Assembly: GCA_016933255.1 (NCBI GenBank)
Contig: JAFGBF010000021.1
Coordinates: 1-33,175 of the forward strand
Source of the DNA: Candidatus Krumholzibacteriota bacterium
Lineage (GTDB): Bacteria; Krumholzibacteriota; Krumholzibacteriia; Krumholzibacteriales; Krumholzibacteriaceae
Direction of reading: 5' to 3'
Length of the DNA stretch: 33,175 nt
Numbering within the stretch: position 1 is the first letter of the stretch; each line of letters opens with the position of its first letter. The notes under the pieces are model-generated. The model was given only the letters and a program-made list of their open reading frames with translations. It did not search any database and was not told the DNA's origin. The translations under genes and the position numbers were made by a program. Positions 1 through 8,956 of the stretch are shown here, piece by piece.

Positions 1-83
1 CCGAGGTGGTGGAACTGGTAGACACGCTACTTTGAGGGGGTAGTGGGAGAGATCTCGTGCGGGTTCAAGTCCCGCCCTCGGCA
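1..83 (+). tRNA. tRNA-Leu (anticodon GAG), missing its first base
   Basis: The sequence folds as a class II tRNA. The acceptor strand ccgagg at 1-6 pairs with cctcggc at 76-82, followed by discriminator A83. The D-loop carries GGTAGAC, the anticodon arm has loop TTGAGGG with anticodon GAG at 34-36, a long variable arm follows, and the T-arm is gcggg-TTCAAGT-cccgc. GAG reads Leu codons CUU and CUC. The first acceptor base (expected G) lies just outside the window. CCA is not encoded, since the next bases are TTTT. The fold is strong enough for high confidence. Confidence 0.95.
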
Positions 84-246
84 TTTTCTTTTTCATACGA
101 TAGCTCAGCATCACAGTCCGGGAACCAGGATGAGAATGGTTCCCCCGCCGTCCCGGCTCCCATGCCCGGGGAAATAAATCTTTACAGACAGAGACAGGTT
201 GGAGTAGTCTCGATTCCGTTGCGTTTTACCTCTGGAGGTGTTTTGC

Positions 247-747
247 TTGGGCTTTAACGGATTTATGGAAGAATATTTAAACATCATACTGCTGGTGCTC
301 GTTATCCTCAGCGTCATATCTGTAGTCTCTGTCGTCTCTATAATCCTGAAATTAAAAAAGCTGAGAAAGCCTTTCGGTGAGATGGCGGAGTATCATAAAG
401 AGACCGGTACGGAAAAAGCCCTTGAGAAACTGCTAAAGGGAGTAGACGAGAACCGCGAATATATCCGGGGGCAGTCCGACGAGATCGCAAGGATACTCGA
501 GAGTCTTGATAATTGCTACCATGGCACAGGCATCGTCAAGTTCAACGCTTTTGATGATATCGGCGGGATGCAGAGTTATTCGCTCTGTCTTCTGACCCTG
601 AAGAAAAACGGCCTGATCCTGACCAATCTCGTCGGGCGGAATTCAACCCGCGGGTACGCGCTGGACGTGAAAAACGGGGAGCCGTCGCGCGATCTCAGCG
701 ACGAGGAAAAAGAAGCCCTCGCTTACGCAATAAAATCTCTTTCGTAG
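247..747 (+). CDS. DUF4446 family single-pass membrane protein
   Basis: About 166 aa. A hydrophobic N-terminal segment rich in Ile, Leu and Val (the first 30 or so residues) is followed by a charged, coiled-coil-like stretch and then the DUF4446 core: a KFNAFDDIGGMQSYSLCLL block, a GLILTNLVGRNSTRGYA block and a terminal LSDEEKEAL helix. These blocks are characteristic of the family; its biochemical role is not known. The TTG at 247 sits eight bases after a GGAGG (234-238) and is the best-placed start. The GTG at 238 overlaps that Shine-Dalgarno, and the ATG at 265 is too far from it. The gene follows tRNA-Leu with about 160 bases between, in which I see nothing clear. Confidence 0.82.
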   Translation: MGFNGFMEEYLNIILLVLVILSVISVVSVVSIILKLKKLRKPFGEMAEYHKETGTEKALEKLLKGVDENREYIRGQSDEIARILESLDNCYHGTGIVKFNAFDDIGGMQSYSLCLLTLKKNGLILTNLVGRNSTRGYALDVKNGEPSRDLSDEEKEALAYAIKSLS

Positions 748-765
748 ATCTCACATCCGGCGGGA

Positions 766-781
766 TCCCGCGACTGCGGGA
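766..781. terminator. GC-rich hairpin between convergent genes
   Basis: TCCCGC (766-771) and GCGGGA (776-781) form a six-base-pair stem with loop GACT between the converging DUF4446 and rhomboid genes. The position suits a bidirectional terminator, but no U-run follows on either strand, so this is tentative. Confidence 0.3.
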
Positions 782-802
782 GGCTGCAGCCCAGGCAGCA
801 GA

Positions 803-1606
803 TCAGGTGTTGTTCCTGTCTTCCGAATATTTATCCAGAATACGTTTTTCCGTCTCCGAGAGGTTTTCGTACCCTTTCTCGGATATCTTGTCGAGGATAG
901 AATCGATCTTTCCCGCGTCATAACCGCCGTTCTCCTCCGGCGGATCATCCTTAAAACTTACCCTAAGGGGAAATCTCTGCCAGAGTTTCGACAGACGGCT
1001 GAACAACGCTCCGCTTCTATGATCGCTCTTCAGATATAGCAGTCCCGCAGCCATTCCTCCAAGGTGGGCAAAATGGGCAATATTGCTTCCGCCCCTTATC
1101 CCCGAAATAAATGAGATCGCTCCGAGGATTATCACAAGGGTCCGCGCCCGCACCGGGATTATTCCCCAGATATAGATCTGGTTGTAGGGGAAGAGGACTC
1201 CGTATGCCAGAAGGATCCCGTACCCCGCGGCTGAGGCTCCTATTACTGCTGTATTATATGAAAAGATAAAGCTGAAAACGGCTCCGCCAAAACCGCAGAC
1301 GAGATAATACTGAAGAAACCGCCGGCCTCCCCAGCCCTGTTCGAGCGTGGAGCCGAACATCCAGATAACGATCATATTAAAAAACAGATGGAGCAGGCTT
1401 CCGTGCAGAAACATATATGTGAAGACCTGCCAGACGTACCCTTTCGTCAGGACCTGTTTTGGATAAAGTGCGAAAAAGTCCTGAAAGTCCGTTCTTATAA
1501 GTACCATCTGAAGGAAGAAGACGACCACATTGGCGACCACGATCCTGTTGACCACGCTGTTTCCGAGCATATGCGAGAAGGGTCCTTTTCTGTATTGATT
1601 GTACAT
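803..1606 (-). CDS. Rhomboid family intramembrane serine protease
   Basis: 267 aa from the ATG at 1606, which follows an AGGGA-type site. The frame stays open to 1672, but that extension looks unlike a membrane-protein N-terminus. About six membrane segments are visible. The rhomboid signatures are intact: HLFFNM with oxyanion-hole Asn77, GASAAGYG with catalytic Ser125, and AHLGG with catalytic His181. The soluble C-terminal tail (about residues 205-267, KIDSILDKISEKG...LSETEKRILDKYSE) is the helical extension often found on bacterial rhomboids of this type. It should cleave transmembrane substrates within the inner membrane; the substrate cannot be read from context. It converges with the DUF4446 gene and is divergent from the amidohydrolase gene. 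Confidence 0.93.
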   Translation of the reverse strand: MYNQYRKGPFSHMLGNSVVNRIVVANVVVFFLQMVLIRTDFQDFFALYPKQVLTKGYVWQVFTYMFLHGSLLHLFFNMIVIWMFGSTLEQGWGGRRFLQYYLVCGFGGAVFSFIFSYNTAVIGASAAGYGILLAYGVLFPYNQIYIWGIIPVRARTLVIILGAISFISGIRGGSNIAHFAHLGGMAAGLLYLKSDHRSGALFSRLSKLWQRFPLRVSFKDDPPEENGGYDAGKIDSILDKISEKGYENLSETEKRILDKYSEDRNNT

Positions 1607-1711
1607 ATCTATCCCTGTTTCCTTCCGTTCCTGACTTACATGGATAATAACCAAAAAGCAAAGTTCGGGCAAGTATAACGATATTTTCCTTTCCCGGCAA
1701 AATAAACCGGA

Positions 1712-1740
1712 TTGACTGATAATTTCATCCGCTGTATCGT
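1712..1740 (+). promoter_or_regulatory. Sigma-70-like promoter for the amidohydrolase gene
   Basis: TTGACT at 1712-1717 and TATCGT at 1735-1740 are separated by 17 bases and lie about 75 bases before the amidohydrolase start. The -35 is near consensus and the -10 weaker. Confidence 0.4.
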
Positions 1741-1814
1741 TATCCCGATCGTCCCGGGGCGCGGGACTTGCGGGTTTCTCGACCGGACTGCGCCGTTATA
1801 AGGAGAAAATAATA

Positions 1815-3545
1815 ATGAAGCAAAAGGAGATCAGAATGAACAGATCCGTCCTCGTGCCGTTGTGCGCAGGGTTCGTCCTGTTCAGCCTTTTTTCAGCGTC
1901 GGCGATGGCTGAGTCTGCTCGAAAGGAGCAAAATAGGGTGGATAGTATTTTTTTCAACGGAAAAATATATACGATGAACGAGAAGCGGCCGATTGCTGAA
2001 GCGATCGCGATAGGCGGCGGCAGGGTCATCGCGGCAGGCGGCACAGAAGAACTCATGAGCCTTTGCGGTGCAGAGTCAAAAAAGTATGACCTGAAGGGGC
2101 TGACCGTCATTCCAGGACTGGTCGATGCTCATGCACATTTCAACGGATACGCGCTGGGAAGGTCCTCGGTCGATCTGAATGGTACTGCTTCATTCGCCGA
2201 GGTAACCTCGATGGTGGCGGTACGCATCGGCGAAATGGCAGAAGGGGAGTGGGTGAAGGGAAGGGGCTGGGACCAGAATGACTGGAAGGTCTCAAAATAC
2301 CCCGAAAAGGAAGAACTCGATAAAGTGAGCGCGGATAACCCGGTATTTCTTGTGCGGGTCTGCGGACACGCGGCGCTGGCAAACTCAGCTGCCCTCGAGC
2401 TGGCCGGAATAGACAGGAATACGCCGGATCCGCCCGGGGGACGGGTTGTGCGGAGTGACTGCGGGGAGCCTTCCGGAATCCTGATCGATGAAGCGATAGA
2501 ACTTGTCCGGGAAAAGATTCCTTCCCCCTCGCGGGATGAAAAAAAGAGATTATACACGGCAGCGGCAGGGGAATGTCTTGCTGCAGGATTGACCGGTATA
2601 CATGAAATGGGGATCTCTGAAGAGACCGGCTCGATATACAGGGAACTGTATTCGGAAGGATCCCTTCCTATCAGGCTGACGGTCTACTATCTCCATAATG
2701 AAAAGAATCTGGAAAGGCTTCTCGGAGAGGGCAGGATGCGCGGGTTCGCGGATAATCATTTTGAGGTAGCCGGCGTCAAATTCTTCATAGACGGATCTCT
2801 CGGCGCGAGGAGCGCCGCTCTCCTCGACGATTATTCAGATGACCCCGGGAACAGGGGGATCCTTGTCATGGAGCCTGACGAACTCTACAGACAGGTATTG
2901 AAATGCCATAGAATGGGATTTCCGGCCGCGATACACGCGATAGGGGACAGGGGTAACCGCATCGTCCTCGACCAGCTCGAAAAGACCAGATCGGCCGATG
3001 GGGACTATGAGATGAGGGACAGGATCGAACACGCGCAGATCCTCTCTCCCGGGGATATTGGAAGGTTCCATGAGCTTGGTGTCATACCATCGATGCAGTT
3101 TACGCACTGCACCTCCGATATGCCATGGGTCGAAAAGCGGCTTGGACCGGACCGAATCAAAGGAGCCTATGCGTGGAGGTCTCTTGTCCTGTCGGGGTGC
3201 AGAATACCGGGAGGTTCCGATTTTCCGGTAGAATCGATCGATCCGCTGCTCGGCATCTACGCGGCTGTCACCAGGATGGACCTTGAGGGAAATCCGGCGG
3301 GGGGCTGGAACAGCGGCGAGCGGCTTAATATCGATGAAGCTGTCAAAGCTTTCACCCTGGATGCCGCCTGGGCGGTGCACCAGGAAGCCGACCGCGGTTC
3401 ACTCGAGGAAGGAAAACTCGCTGATTTCGTAATTCTATCAGATGATATAATGAATATCCCGCACGGGGATATCCCGGCGATCGATATCATCGCGACCATA
3501 CTGGGAGGAGATATCGTTTACAGATCGAATAGTTCCGGTTTCTGA
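1815..3545 (+). CDS. Exported metal-dependent amidohydrolase (amidohydrolase 3 / YtcJ-like)
   Basis: 576 aa. An N-terminal signal peptide (hydrophobic stretch ending SASAMA, about residue 32) is followed by a composite-fold amidohydrolase. IFFNGKIYTMNE opens the beta domain, VIPGLVDAHAHF carries the HxH metal ligands (His106, His108), then come KFFIDGSLGARSA, HAIGDRGN with a third ligand region, RIEHAQ, and GSDFPVES with the terminal metal-binding Asp. This architecture is that of YtcJ-like exoenzymes that hydrolyse amide, formyl or cyclic C-N bonds; the substrate is not predictable here. Two starts are possible: ATG 1815 after AAGGAG, or ATG 1836 also after AAGGAG, the latter giving a more standard signal peptide. 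Its stop is four bases from that of the convergent DUF4097 gene. Confidence 0.9.
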   Translation: MKQKEIRMNRSVLVPLCAGFVLFSLFSASAMAESARKEQNRVDSIFFNGKIYTMNEKRPIAEAIAIGGGRVIAAGGTEELMSLCGAESKKYDLKGLTVIPGLVDAHAHFNGYALGRSSVDLNGTASFAEVTSMVAVRIGEMAEGEWVKGRGWDQNDWKVSKYPEKEELDKVSADNPVFLVRVCGHAALANSAALELAGIDRNTPDPPGGRVVRSDCGEPSGILIDEAIELVREKIPSPSRDEKKRLYTAAAGECLAAGLTGIHEMGISEETGSIYRELYSEGSLPIRLTVYYLHNEKNLERLLGEGRMRGFADNHFEVAGVKFFIDGSLGARSAALLDDYSDDPGNRGILVMEPDELYRQVLKCHRMGFPAAIHAIGDRGNRIVLDQLEKTRSADGDYEMRDRIEHAQILSPGDIGRFHELGVIPSMQFTHCTSDMPWVEKRLGPDRIKGAYAWRSLVLSGCRIPGGSDFPVESIDPLLGIYAAVTRMDLEGNPAGGWNSGERLNIDEAVKAFTLDAAWAVHQEADRGSLEEGKLADFVILSDDIMNIPHGDIPAIDIIATILGGDIVYRSNSSGF

Positions 3546-3549
3546 TATC

Positions 3550-4545
3550 CTACCGGATCTCTTTAAGGGTCACATCCCCATCTTCTGTCCGGATCCGCAC
3601 TCTTCCTTTTCCGTCGCGGAGTTTTCCTGACATCCAGTGGTCGTCCTTCTGGGTTATCACTCCTGACGGAAGGTCGATCTTGATCCTGCCGTCATCGACA
3701 TCGATCGTGAAGGTCACGGATATACCCTCTTCGAGAAGAAGTTTTATATCACCGTCGTCTGTTCTTATATCGAGATCGAGTTCGTCTGTCTTAAGCAGCT
3801 CGATATCTACATCGCCGTCGCTCGACTGATAATACAGCTTCTTTGACAGCAGCCTGTAAATATCGGCATCTCCGTCATCGAGCTCGATATCGAAGTCACC
3901 TCTGGTATCTCCGATATTGAGAAGGCCGTCCATTCCCCGTATCCTGCAATCCGGGATCGTGCTTCTGAATATGTCAATATTTCCATCATCACAGTCGATG
4001 TCAATATTGCCCTTGTGATCCTCTATTTCCAGGTCGCCGTCTTCAATGCGTATGGTCGTGTTTTCACATTCGATACCGCTGAGCACGGCAGTTCCGTCAT
4101 CGATGTGGAGCTCGATATTTTCGCGCCAGTCATCAATATAGACCTCTCCGTCATCTCCGTCTATGTCGAGAGTCAGGTAATCGGGGGCATAGATCGTATA
4201 TGTATATTCTTTTATGTTAAAGATGTGAAATCCAATTATGGGCGTACTTTTTTCGACTCCGGAGATCTCTATTATCTTATCCTTCTTACGGAAGTTCACC
4301 TTGAAATCCCTGTCTCCGCTTCCGATCGATTTGTATTCGGCGGAGTATTCTATCTTTACGTCGATGATATCCTTATCCCACTTTTTGATGAAGACATCTC
4401 CATCTCCCTGCCTTAGCCGAAGGCCGAACCCGCGGGACACTTCGAATGATTCATGATAATCTTTTCTGATCTCCCGGCTTTCGACCGGTCCGTTCATCCC
4501 AGCCAGAAAAAGAGAAAATATAAGCGCTCCAGCAATGACTCGCAT
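3550..4545 (-). CDS. Secreted DUF4097 beta-repeat protein, DDGD type
   Basis: 331 aa with a signal peptide (residues 1 to about 22). After a QGDGDVFIKKWDKD opening, the protein is a series of short beta strands punctuated by an acidic turn: DGDDGEVYIDDW, IDDGTAVLSG, EDGDLEIED, CDDGNIDIF, LDDGDADIY, SDGDVDIELL, TDDGDIKLLL, VDDGRIKIDL, EDGDVTLKEI. This spacing fits a right-handed beta-helix-like DUF4097 fold in the periplasm or at the cell surface. The turn is Asp-rich, unlike the Asn-Gly turns of the second family member at 18708-19499. The ATG at 4545 follows GGAGG/AGGA sites. It lies 96 bases downstream of the DUF885-like gene and is probably co-transcribed with it. The family has no enzymatic role that I know of; the acidic turns could bind divalent cations (inference). 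Confidence 0.85.
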   Translation of the reverse strand: MRVIAGALIFSLFLAGMNGPVESREIRKDYHESFEVSRGFGLRLRQGDGDVFIKKWDKDIIDVKIEYSAEYKSIGSGDRDFKVNFRKKDKIIEISGVEKSTPIIGFHIFNIKEYTYTIYAPDYLTLDIDGDDGEVYIDDWRENIELHIDDGTAVLSGIECENTTIRIEDGDLEIEDHKGNIDIDCDDGNIDIFRSTIPDCRIRGMDGLLNIGDTRGDFDIELDDGDADIYRLLSKKLYYQSSDGDVDIELLKTDELDLDIRTDDGDIKLLLEEGISVTFTIDVDDGRIKIDLPSGVITQKDDHWMSGKLRDGKGRVRIRTEDGDVTLKEIR

Positions 4546-4641
4546 TTGTCCTGACCTCCGGTTAAATATCTGGATCTCAGTGCGATATCTTCGTTAACAA
4601 TAGGTTTATATTATAATTACGACCGGTATGACACAATTGTT

Positions 4642-6387
4642 TCATTTTTCGATTTTTTTCATTATCAGAGAAAGCGGAAGCCCGGAGTTTTCCATCATCA
4701 TCTTTCTGATCCTGTTTTGAGGATTTTTTTCGCGTTTTACCGCAGCTGTCGTCCTTGCCATATTTGTTGTCGTAGTCAGGGCGATCCCGGTAAATCCCGT
4801 CGATGGCGAGGAGGATGCTGCCGCCACTTCTGTCCTGGCTTCACTCCTTGTAATCTCAAGCTCGCTGACGAGAAAATCGATACTCGCATCAATCGTGCTT
4901 CTTCCGGAATGCAATTTGAGTACGACAAGCATCCTGGCAAGTTCGAGGTTCATCTTTTCCAGATAGATCTTTCTCAGCGGGAGCTTGTTTTCCGGATCCA
5001 GCGTTGAAAGATCCCTCAAATTCAAAGTCTTCCATCCAAGCATATACAGTCGGGAAGCAAAGATCCTCTTTATCTGTGAATCAGAAGATATCAAGTGCCG
5101 GGCATTGATCACGGGAGAAGACGCGTTAATCATCTGAAAATATATCCGGGGATAATCGAGTTCTTCCAGACGCGGATCGATAAGGATCGAAATTCCCGTC
5201 GAACCGTCAGCCGCAGGCGTGCAGGCCGCCCAGGTCAGTCCGCCTGAAGCATACTCCGGAATGACAAGGTATGGATTTACCGGAAGATCTTCCGGAAGAG
5301 CGGGTACAGCCGTCCGGATAATCTCCGGCGTGTATTTTTCTTTTGTATTGAATATATTTTCATTAGAGGCCTGCTCCTCGATCTTGGAAAGGAGCGCGAA
5401 AATATCTGCAGGATCTTTCCGGATCGGCGACCCGGCGGTCAGGCCGTGTTCTTCCAGATCGGATTCTTCGACGTAGGCGCTATTAAGCTCATAAAGAGGA
5501 TTTTTTTTGATGGAGTTGATCTGGGACTTTTGCTGTTTGATGCTTTTTTCAGCATCAGTAATATACTGGTCGAGATCAATATCGAGATGCTCCGAAAACT
5601 TCAGAAGGTCGGAAAGATCCTCGATCCCCATGATATGCCTTCCATGGGCATTCGGCGCCACCTCATCCGCAAGGTGATCTCTGAAAGCGGAGACAGCTCC
5701 TCTGATCCCGCTGATCGAGGGGGGGACTTTTCCGTATCTATTCAGCAGTATCTTTTCAAGGGCCGAAAATCTGTCAAGAAGAGCGGATAATCTGTCGACA
5801 GCCGTTGTCACGTGCATTTCTGCCGGATTCTTAAGATATCTCTCGGCGTTTTTTATAAGGATAGGGATCTGATCGATCCTTCTGCAGTAATCGAGAAATT
5901 CGCTTTCACCGGGTTTTCCGCCCCTCGACGGTATGCCGAAGAGCGCTTCATCGATCATCCAGCAGTAAAGGACCGGATTGCGCTCATGATTCCTCAGCTT
6001 GCCAAGCGCCAGCGACTCACCCCTGAGCCAGTATACTATTAGAGTCGATTCTTCGATTTCAGCATCGTTCAGAGAGGCCGCCGGAAGGCTGCTGAACAGG
6101 CTGAGCAGGGAGTCTATCCTCTGAATCTGGAGCGGCAGCTCGCCGGGGGAAAATGTGAAAAGAAGAGAATCTGCACAAGTTATTCCTATTCTTGAAGTTC
6201 TGAGGGGGTGAAGCTGAAAATACAGATCGATCGATCCTTTTCTCAGGGACCTGAAGCCGTTTTCGGCGTATTCACCGCTTCTGTCTTTTCCGCAGTTGAA
6301 TGAAACGATCGATATAAATGCTGTCATGGAAAGAAGAAAAAAACGGATCATCCGCTTTTTCGAGAGATATCTTACGGTATCCGGCAA
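4642..6387 (-). CDS. DUF885-like lipoprotein, apparently catalytically degenerate
   Basis: 581 aa from a TTG at 6387, placed five bases after AGGAGG. The N-terminus has a hydrophobic segment ending ISIVSFNCGKD, consistent with a loosely conserved lipobox (Cys32). The body is helical and resembles DUF885, a family of zinc-peptidase-like proteins: FQLHPLRTSRIGI near the start, and AEMHVTTAVDRLSALLDRF, NPLYELNSAYVEES and YASGGLTWAACTPAADG further in. In DUF885 the catalytic core reads HExxPGHH followed by EGW. Here the equivalent region reads NASSPVINARHLIS then MLGWKTLNL, so one His and the GW survive but the HE pair does not. It may be a pseudo-enzyme. The C-terminus is unusually Thr/Ala-rich (GIALTTTTNMARTTAAV). 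Confidence 0.68.
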   Translation of the reverse strand: MPDTVRYLSKKRMIRFFLLSMTAFISIVSFNCGKDRSGEYAENGFRSLRKGSIDLYFQLHPLRTSRIGITCADSLLFTFSPGELPLQIQRIDSLLSLFSSLPAASLNDAEIEESTLIVYWLRGESLALGKLRNHERNPVLYCWMIDEALFGIPSRGGKPGESEFLDYCRRIDQIPILIKNAERYLKNPAEMHVTTAVDRLSALLDRFSALEKILLNRYGKVPPSISGIRGAVSAFRDHLADEVAPNAHGRHIMGIEDLSDLLKFSEHLDIDLDQYITDAEKSIKQQKSQINSIKKNPLYELNSAYVEESDLEEHGLTAGSPIRKDPADIFALLSKIEEQASNENIFNTKEKYTPEIIRTAVPALPEDLPVNPYLVIPEYASGGLTWAACTPAADGSTGISILIDPRLEELDYPRIYFQMINASSPVINARHLISSDSQIKRIFASRLYMLGWKTLNLRDLSTLDPENKLPLRKIYLEKMNLELARMLVVLKLHSGRSTIDASIDFLVSELEITRSEARTEVAAASSSPSTGFTGIALTTTTNMARTTAAVKREKNPQNRIRKMMMENSGLPLSLIMKKIEK

Positions 6388-6480
6388 CTCACCCTCCTGC
6401 TAAACGGCCACGCTTACAGGTATATAACGGCTTATCCGCCTAATGTAAATATCTTTTATTTCAGGAGTATTTTGTATAGA

Positions 6481-6526
6481 ATATACCCTGGACGCAGATG
6501 ACGATATACCCTGGCCTCAGATGATA
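6481..6526. repeat. Imperfect 23-bp tandem duplication upstream of resB
   Basis: Copy 1 (6481-6503) and copy 2 (6504-6526) both begin ATATACCCTGG and share a CAGATGA block, differing in three middle bases and two or so at the end. It sits just before the resB start and could be a protein-binding site or a simple duplication. Confidence 0.55.
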
Positions 6527-6539
6527 AAAGAAACAGGAG

Positions 6540-8012
6540 ATGTCTTTGGCCGCATCTGACAGAAAAATCGGCAGGAACCTTATCAGCCAGCGTCTGGCGA
6601 TAACGGTGATCTCTGTCCTCTTCGGGGCGACTGCCGCCGGGTGGCTGTTTACCGAGATCTTCCCTTATGATTTCAAGATGCATCTCGACGAGTATATCGG
6701 GAAATGGGGCGTGTTCCCCGTAAAGATATGCAGCTGGCTTAAAGTCTACGATCCATTCCACTCTTTCTGGTACGCCGGCATACTTATACTCTTTTTCGTC
6801 GTCCTTCTTCTGTGCATTATTTCGAGGTGGAGAAATTTCGTGCTCCGCTCGTTCAAAACAGCCGTTACGGCGGCGCGCAGGGAACTTCCAGACGGCGCGC
6901 ACGGAAGCGTTATTTTTTACGCCGATCCGGCAGAATCAGAGGAAGCGCAGAAAGATCCCCTGATCCACTACGCAAAGAAGCATGGTATCGATTTTGACGG
7001 CGGCCCTGATCTCAAGGAGAGGATATACAGGCATCTGTCGTCGGTGATGGGAAGAAGCGGTTTCAGATCTGTGATGATCGACAGGGAGGGAGATATCTTC
7101 TTTTCGGCGGTCAGGGGAAGGTGGAAATATATGGGCAATTTCCTGTTCCACGCAGGACTGCTGATCATTACAGCTGGAGGGATGATGGGGAGCATCATGG
7201 GCAGCACGGAGCTGCTGTACGGTAAAACAGGAGATATGATCCCTCTTTACAAGAGCGGCTATTCGGTCAGGATCGACGACTTCAGGATACTCCTCTCGGC
7301 CGAACGGCGGATCGATGACTACATCACTGTCCTTTCGGTCGTTGACAGCGGGGGAGAAACCGTAAAGACCCGCAATATCGAGGTGAATCACCCTCTCGCA
7401 TTTGAAGGTTTTCATATTTATCAGAGCTCATATTATACCAGTGACGAGGAATTTTCCCGGGCAGGGATAAGATGCGTGACCGACGATGGAGAGATCATAA
7501 TACTGGTTTTGAGTCCTGGCGAAAAGTCGTTCCCCCCCGATTCGACATTCGCGCTCGAAGCTGTCAGTTTTTTCCCTGATTTCAGAATGGGGGAAAAGGG
7601 CCCGTATTCGGCAAGCCCGATGATGAGGAACCCGGCACTTGAGATCCGTCTCTCTGATGAAAGCCAGGTCTTTCCCGGTTATCTATTCGCTCTTCATCCG
7701 AGATTCAATTCGCATTTTGAAGGGTTCTATTCGATGACCCTCGAAGATATAGAACCTGTATATTTGACGGGGCTCCAGATATCCTCAGACCCTGGATCTC
7801 CTGTACTCTGGGCAGGGATGATAATTGCCTCACTCGGCCTCCTTCTGCTATATTCCTTTAACTACCGCGTCATTAACGGGTATATAGGAAAAGACAGGAT
7901 GATCATATATGCCGCGGAAGGCAGATGGAATATCAGCCGCTATGATAAATATGAAAGAATAGAAAAACAGATAAGGGAAATGCTGCCGGGAATAATCAGT
8001 AAAAATGTCTGA
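6540..8012 (+). CDS. resB: ResB-like cytochrome c biogenesis protein
   Basis: About 490 aa. ResB (Ccs1) is one half of the System II heme-delivery and ligation machine that attaches heme to apocytochromes c on the outside of the inner membrane. Visible features are an N-terminal membrane segment (RLAITVISVLFGATAAGWLF), a second at about residues 78-97, a third with WKYMGNFLFHAGLLIITAGG, a large extracytoplasmic domain containing VNHPLAFEGFHIYQSSYY (typical of the family), and a last segment near residue 425 (VLWAGMIIASLGLLLLYSF). The start is ambiguous: ATG 6540 abuts AGGAG with no spacer, whereas TTG 6546 has ideal six-base spacing. The ccsA-like gene follows after 14 bases, so the pair is an operon. 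Confidence 0.9.
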   Translation: MSLAASDRKIGRNLISQRLAITVISVLFGATAAGWLFTEIFPYDFKMHLDEYIGKWGVFPVKICSWLKVYDPFHSFWYAGILILFFVVLLLCIISRWRNFVLRSFKTAVTAARRELPDGAHGSVIFYADPAESEEAQKDPLIHYAKKHGIDFDGGPDLKERIYRHLSSVMGRSGFRSVMIDREGDIFFSAVRGRWKYMGNFLFHAGLLIITAGGMMGSIMGSTELLYGKTGDMIPLYKSGYSVRIDDFRILLSAERRIDDYITVLSVVDSGGETVKTRNIEVNHPLAFEGFHIYQSSYYTSDEEFSRAGIRCVTDDGEIIILVLSPGEKSFPPDSTFALEAVSFFPDFRMGEKGPYSASPMMRNPALEIRLSDESQVFPGYLFALHPRFNSHFEGFYSMTLEDIEPVYLTGLQISSDPGSPVLWAGMIIASLGLLLLYSFNYRVINGYIGKDRMIIYAAEGRWNISRYDKYERIEKQIREMLPGIISKNV

Positions 8013-8026
8013 CGGGAGAGTTGTAA

Positions 8027-8836
8027 ATGTTTAATCAGATCGACATCGGTTTCTTCTGGGCATCTTTCTGGTTTTATCTGTCCTCTTTCATAATGTTCAG
8101 CATCTACGCGGGGTCGAAAAAAAGTTCTGCCGGCAAGACGGGGATGCTGCTTTTCTGTATCGCGTTTGTCCTTCAGAGTTCCGGGCTTGTCTCGAGATGG
8201 ATTGTCAGTTCACACCCGCCGCTTGCGACGATGTTCGAATATTCCCTTACGATGTCATGGATAATAGCGGTCTGGTTCATTGCCATGATCTTCAGATACC
8301 GCAGGATGATCCTTGGAGTCATCGTCTCTCCGGTCCTTGTCATGGTGCTTGTCATCTCCTCGATGCTTCCCAAGGACGCTTCCGCCCTGATGCCTGCTCT
8401 GCAAAGCTACTGGTTCTATATTCACGTCACTCTTGCGGCGGCTTCAGAGGGCGCATTCCTCGTCGCGGCGGGAGCGGGGATAGTCCTACTGCTCCGTTCA
8501 GGGAGAAAAAACGGTGAGGACCCTGTGATCTCGGTCGAATATCTCGATGAGCTTGTGTCAGGAGCGATAAGGATCGGGTACCCGGTCTTTACTATAGGTG
8601 CGCTCTTTGCCGGAGCGATATGGGCCAACTATGCCTGGGGGCGTTTCTGGAGCTGGGATCCCAAAGAGACAGGCGCCCTCGTAATATGGCTTTTCTACAC
8701 TCTGGTGCTTCACCAGAATGTAAGAGGAAGATGGCAGGGGAGGACTCTGGCGAAGATGTCGATAATCGGCCTGGGAATAATAATGCTGAGTTTTCTGGGA
8801 AACCTTTTTCTCGGCGGACTGCACTCGTATATCTAG
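8027..8836 (+). CDS. ccsA: CcsA/ResC-type cytochrome c heme-handling protein
   Basis: 269 aa, about eight membrane segments. The diagnostic heme-handling tryptophan-rich motif is present as WANYAWGRFWSWDPKETGAL, with conserved His residues around it: HPPLATMFEY early, HVTLAAASEG in the middle and LHQNVRG late. With ResB it forms the System II complex that exports and attaches heme to c-type cytochromes, which implies that the organism makes these for respiration. The ATG at 8027 follows GGGAGAG. The order resB-ccsA is the usual one. Confidence 0.94.
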   Translation: MFNQIDIGFFWASFWFYLSSFIMFSIYAGSKKSSAGKTGMLLFCIAFVLQSSGLVSRWIVSSHPPLATMFEYSLTMSWIIAVWFIAMIFRYRRMILGVIVSPVLVMVLVISSMLPKDASALMPALQSYWFYIHVTLAAASEGAFLVAAGAGIVLLLRSGRKNGEDPVISVEYLDELVSGAIRIGYPVFTIGALFAGAIWANYAWGRFWSWDPKETGALVIWLFYTLVLHQNVRGRWQGRTLAKMSIIGLGIIMLSFLGNLFLGGLHSYI

Positions 8837-8956
8837 ATCTTCAGCCCCCTTCATCTTTGCATCTAACCTTTTGATTTTTGTGATTTTAGTCTGGCATGCA
8901 GCTTGCGAGGGATATGCCCGGGTACGAGTATCAATTTTTGTGATCTGGAGGCGGAT

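Noticed and set aside
1607-1672. N-terminal extension of the rhomboid gene
   Set aside because: The added residues lack membrane or family character; ATG 1606 has an acceptable ribosome binding site.
2835-3380. 181-codon minus-strand ORF over the amidohydrolase gene
   Set aside because: Shadow of a strongly supported gene, with no family motif.
4015-4416. 133-codon plus-strand ORF over the DUF4097 gene
   Set aside because: Repeated Asp-Gly codons leave the opposite strand open; the minus-strand gene has a signal peptide, ribosome binding site and family motifs.
8874-8944. Operator from the 11-base repeat spaced by 60 bases
   Set aside because: Only two copies and no symmetry; mentioned with the binding-protein gene but not called as a site.
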